Of a stretch of 9,282 nucleotides of DNA, positions 7,616-9,282 are shown one piece after another. The DNA is taken from positions 1 through 9,282 of the forward strand of contig CALBTA010000235.1 in NCBI GenBank assembly GCA_937967755.1, given 5' to 3'. This stretch comes from an uncultured Planctomycetaceae bacterium (lineage in GTDB: Bacteria; Planctomycetota; Planctomycetia; Pirellulales; Pirellulaceae). The notes beneath the pieces are model-generated. The model did not search any database and was not told the DNA's origin. It worked only from the letters and a program-made list of their open reading frames with translations. Numbering within the stretch: the first letter of the stretch is position 1; the number at the start of each line of letters is the position of its first letter. Both the position numbers and the translations under genes were made by a program.

Positions 7616-7638
7616 CCCGGCGCCAGAATACGATCAAC

Positions 7639-7669
7639 AAGCCGCCGGTGAATTCGCCGGCGGCTTTTT
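7639..7669 (+). terminator. Rho-independent terminator after copy 1
   Basis: A GC-rich stem GCCGCCGG (7641-7648) pairs with CCGGCGGC (7657-7664) around an 8-base loop and is followed by five T (7665-7669). Flanking AA/TT extend the stem. It sits 23 bases after the stop codon. The block 7625-7670 is identical to 8154-8199. Confidence 0.93.
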
Positions 7670-7709
7670 GTTTGTTATCTTCTAACGAATAGAAGTGCTT
7701 GGATTGAAC

Positions 7710-8144
7710 ATGAAGCGAATTCAGATCGTCACGCGCTATCTATTGTTGGCCGCGCTGCTTTCATGTTTTGCATCGGACGCTTCCGCTCACCCATTGTTCA
7801 TGCGAACGTTGAAAGCGAAGTACGGCTTCGAAACAGTTTCGTGCGCCACGTGCCACATGAAGCGCGACAACCCGCTCTCCAACGCTCCGCGGCCGGAACG
7901 CAACGCGTTTGGGCAGCGATTCAACTCATTTCTAGAAGACAAGGACATTAAAGGGCGGCTCCAGGACGCGAAGTCTCTCAAAGGGGATGGCAAAGATCGC
8001 GAGGCACGCCGCATCGAACGCGCAATCGCCAGTGAGTTTCTCCAGGCCCTTATCAAGGTCGAATCAGAAAAGAACGACGCCGGCAAGACCTACGCCGAGT
8101 TGCTGAAAGCCGGTGAGGTCGAAGGCGTGCGGCTGCCGGAGTAG
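7710..8144 (+). CDS. Secreted small CxxCH (monohaem cytochrome c-like) protein, copy 2
   Basis: A 144-residue paralogue of the preceding gene. I chose the ATG at 7710, with GGA 6 bases upstream; a GTG at 7695 in the same frame would add five residues before the signal peptide. Residues 1-26 are a signal peptide ending ASDASA, leaving His27 as the mature first residue. A Cys at 19 in LLSCF could instead be a weak lipobox. The haem site CATCH is at 45-49 and RNAFG at 65-69. The Glu/Lys-rich helical stretch of copy 1 is much shorter here, and the region is more basic. The C-terminus KTYAELLKAGEVEGVRLPE is nearly identical to copy 1. It lies 94 bp after copy 1, beyond a strong terminator and with no clear promoter in the roughly 40 bases between terminator and ATG, so expression may depend on read-through. 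Role as for copy 1: periplasmic haem c protein, partner unknown. Confidence 0.85.
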   Translation: MKRIQIVTRYLLLAALLSCFASDASAHPLFMRTLKAKYGFETVSCATCHMKRDNPLSNAPRPERNAFGQRFNSFLEDKDIKGRLQDAKSLKGDGKDREARRIERAIASEFLQALIKVESEKNDAGKTYAELLKAGEVEGVRLPE

Positions 8145-8167
8145 GCTGGCGTCAGAATACGATCAAC

Positions 8168-8198
8168 AAGCCGCCGGTGAATTCGCCGGCGGCTTTTT
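8168..8198 (+). terminator. Rho-independent terminator after copy 2
   Basis: Same hairpin as after copy 1: stem 8170-8177 with 8186-8193, 8-base loop, five T at 8194-8198. It lies between convergent genes. On the opposite strand the hairpin is followed by TTGTTG instead of a T-run, so it should serve mainly the plus-strand gene. Confidence 0.92.
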
Positions 8199-8224
8199 GC
8201 GTGCGCCGATCACTACCGAGTCCA

Positions 8225-8288
8225 AAGTACCAAGTACGGAGTAGTGAGTACGTTACCCCGTCACCTTGTCACCCACTCACCTTGTCAC
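8225..8288. repeat. Two short simple-repeat patches at the 3' end of the cyclase gene
   Basis: Bases 8225-8252 are built from AAGTAC/AGTA-type units of 7-8 bases (AAGTACC, AAGTACGG, AGTAGTG, AGTACG). Bases 8257-8288 contain two exact copies of TCACCTTGTCAC (8261-8272 and 8277-8288) with GTCACC-like sequence between. The second copy runs over the stop codon of the minus-strand cyclase gene. I believe similar GTCACC strings recur in planctomycete intergenic DNA, but this was not checked. Confidence 0.6.
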
Positions 8289-9282
8289 GGCCCCTCAGGC
8301 TTGGGCAACTGTTCCCGCAAGATCAACCACAGGATATCGGGTTCGATGCTGTCGATCTCGACGCCGGTGGGTAGTTGCACGTTTTCTTCGTCCAGTTCGA
8401 CGACGTTGCTTCCTTTCTCCTGTTCCGACAGGTCGATGGTAATTTTCAGCGTTTCCGGCGAGATGAAGCGGAAGTTGGCTTCCGTTCCCGAGAGCGTCAG
8501 CTTGGCCTGGCTGACCGGTTTTTCCAGCACCAACCCAGCCGGAGGGTTTTGGTAGACGATCGGTACGTCGAACGTACGGGCGACCGTCGTCGGGTCGTAG
8601 GCCAGCACAAACCAGGCGATCATCGCCATCGCCAGGGCGAGGACTTTCATCCGCCAATGGGCGGTCAGCAACCGCATCCACCCGGCCGTTTGGTCCTTCT
8701 CACGGTGCAACGCGGGCGAGTCTTCGAGCAACCGCAACAATTCGGCCTGTGATTCGACCGCCTGCAGCACTCCACCGCGGGCGATGCTGACCGCGCCGCG
8801 TTCTTCCGACACGACGAGCACGACCGCGTCGGAACATTCGCTCAGCCCGAGGGCGGCGCTGTGCCGCGTGCCGCGGCCGGCAATGGCCGCCAGGTTAGTC
8901 GAGATCGGCAGGTGCGCTCCGAAGCGGGTGATGCGGTCGCCCTCGACGACCGCCGCGCCGTCGTGCCCATCGCTGCTGGGATCGAAGATCGAATCCAGCA
9001 GCGGCCGGCTGATCCGCCCGTCCAACCGCTCGCCGCCGCTGAGGTGCCGGTCCAAGACCTCTTGCCCCGGAAAAACCAGCAGCGCGCCAATGCGGGCTTT
9101 GGCCAGCGAGAAAACCGATTCGGCAATGATCTCCAACTCGCTGGTCGCCTTCAATTTGCCGCGCGACAGAGACATCCAAACCGCCAGCCGGGAAAGCATC
9201 CGCCGGAGGTCTTCCTGAAAGACGACGATCAGCAGGATCAGCAGCACGGTGAACCCGGTGTGAAACACCAGCGACGTCAGGT
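8285..9282 (-). CDS. cdaA: Diadenylate cyclase (CdaA-type DisA_N domain) fused to a YbbR domain (5' end beyond window)
   Basis: The frame is open through the right edge, so the start is missing; numbering here counts from the GTG at 9266-9268 as 1. The first 20 residues (TGFTVLLILLIVVFQEDLRRML) match the last membrane helix of CdaA and the segment leading into its cyclase. The DisA_N domain (about 45-170) has the DGA motif at 103-105 and GTRHSAALGLSE at 133-144. It condenses two ATP into c-di-AMP, a second messenger for osmotic and cell-wall control. RHS replaces the usual RHR. A membrane helix at about 206-224 follows, then one YbbR domain (about 230-315; FDVPIVYQNPPAGLVL, PTGVEIDSIEPDILWL). 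In Firmicutes CdaA and its YbbR-domain regulator CdaR are separate neighbouring genes; here both are in one chain, with the cyclase inside and YbbR outside. It is convergent with the cytochrome-like genes. Confidence 0.92.
   Translation of the reverse strand, partial: LTSLVFHTGFTVLLILLIVVFQEDLRRMLSRLAVWMSLSRGKLKATSELEIIAESVFSLAKARIGALLVFPGQEVLDRHLSGGERLDGRISRPLLDSIFDPSSDGHDGAAVVEGDRITRFGAHLPISTNLAAIAGRGTRHSAALGLSECSDAVVLVVSEERGAVSIARGGVLQAVESQAELLRLLEDSPALHREKDQTAGWMRLLTAHWRMKVLALAMAMIAWFVLAYDPTTVARTFDVPIVYQNPPAGLVLEKPVSQAKLTLSGTEANFRFISPETLKITIDLSEQEKGSNVVELDEENVQLPTGVEIDSIEPDILWLILREQLPKPEGP

Overview
The window looks like a chromosomal segment of a planctomycete, probably of the Pirellula/Rhodopirellula type. 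The basis is GC-rich DNA, a sigma factor of the Planctomycetaceae-type ECF group, small secreted CxxCH proteins of a kind I associate with planctomycetes, a very large membrane alpha-2-macroglobulin (A2M) protein, and short interspersed palindromes in the gaps. This placement is from pattern recognition; no search was run.

Layout, left to right. Bases 1-5168 (minus strand) encode more than 1,720 residues of an A2M-family protein. It starts inside the window and runs off the left edge. It has an intact GCFEQ thioester motif, an N-terminal cytoplasmic segment resembling an anti-sigma domain, one membrane helix after that segment, and an unusual two-helix membrane hairpin followed by an acidic linker in the middle of the chain. 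Bases 5171-5296 hold three copies of a palindromic repeat. Bases 5293-5838 (minus) encode an ECF sigma factor directly upstream of the A2M gene; the repeat supplies its stop codon. Bases 5839-6089 are a divergent promoter region with a long inverted repeat. Bases 6090-6728 (plus) encode a second ECF sigma factor of a different family. After a roughly 400 bp gap with one good promoter candidate come two tandem paralogous secreted monohaem-cytochrome-like proteins (7136-7615 and 7710-8144). Each is followed by the same rho-independent terminator, identical over 46 bp. From 8285 to the right edge (minus) lies a 5'-truncated gene for a diadenylate cyclase (c-di-AMP synthase, CdaA type) fused to a YbbR domain.

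How the parts may work together. The minus-strand sigma factor and the A2M protein look like one unit in which the membrane A2M could hold the sigma factor through its N-terminus, coupling envelope attack to transcription (inference). The CdaA-YbbR fusion is also an envelope-linked signalling protein, with its cyclase domain inside and YbbR outside. The CxxCH proteins are exported and should bind haem c. The most interesting items are the sigma/anti-sigma-like/A2M arrangement, the CdaA-CdaR-type fusion with a changed RHR motif, the cytochrome pair with identical terminators and a shared His at the mature N-terminus, and the inverted repeat between the two sigma genes.
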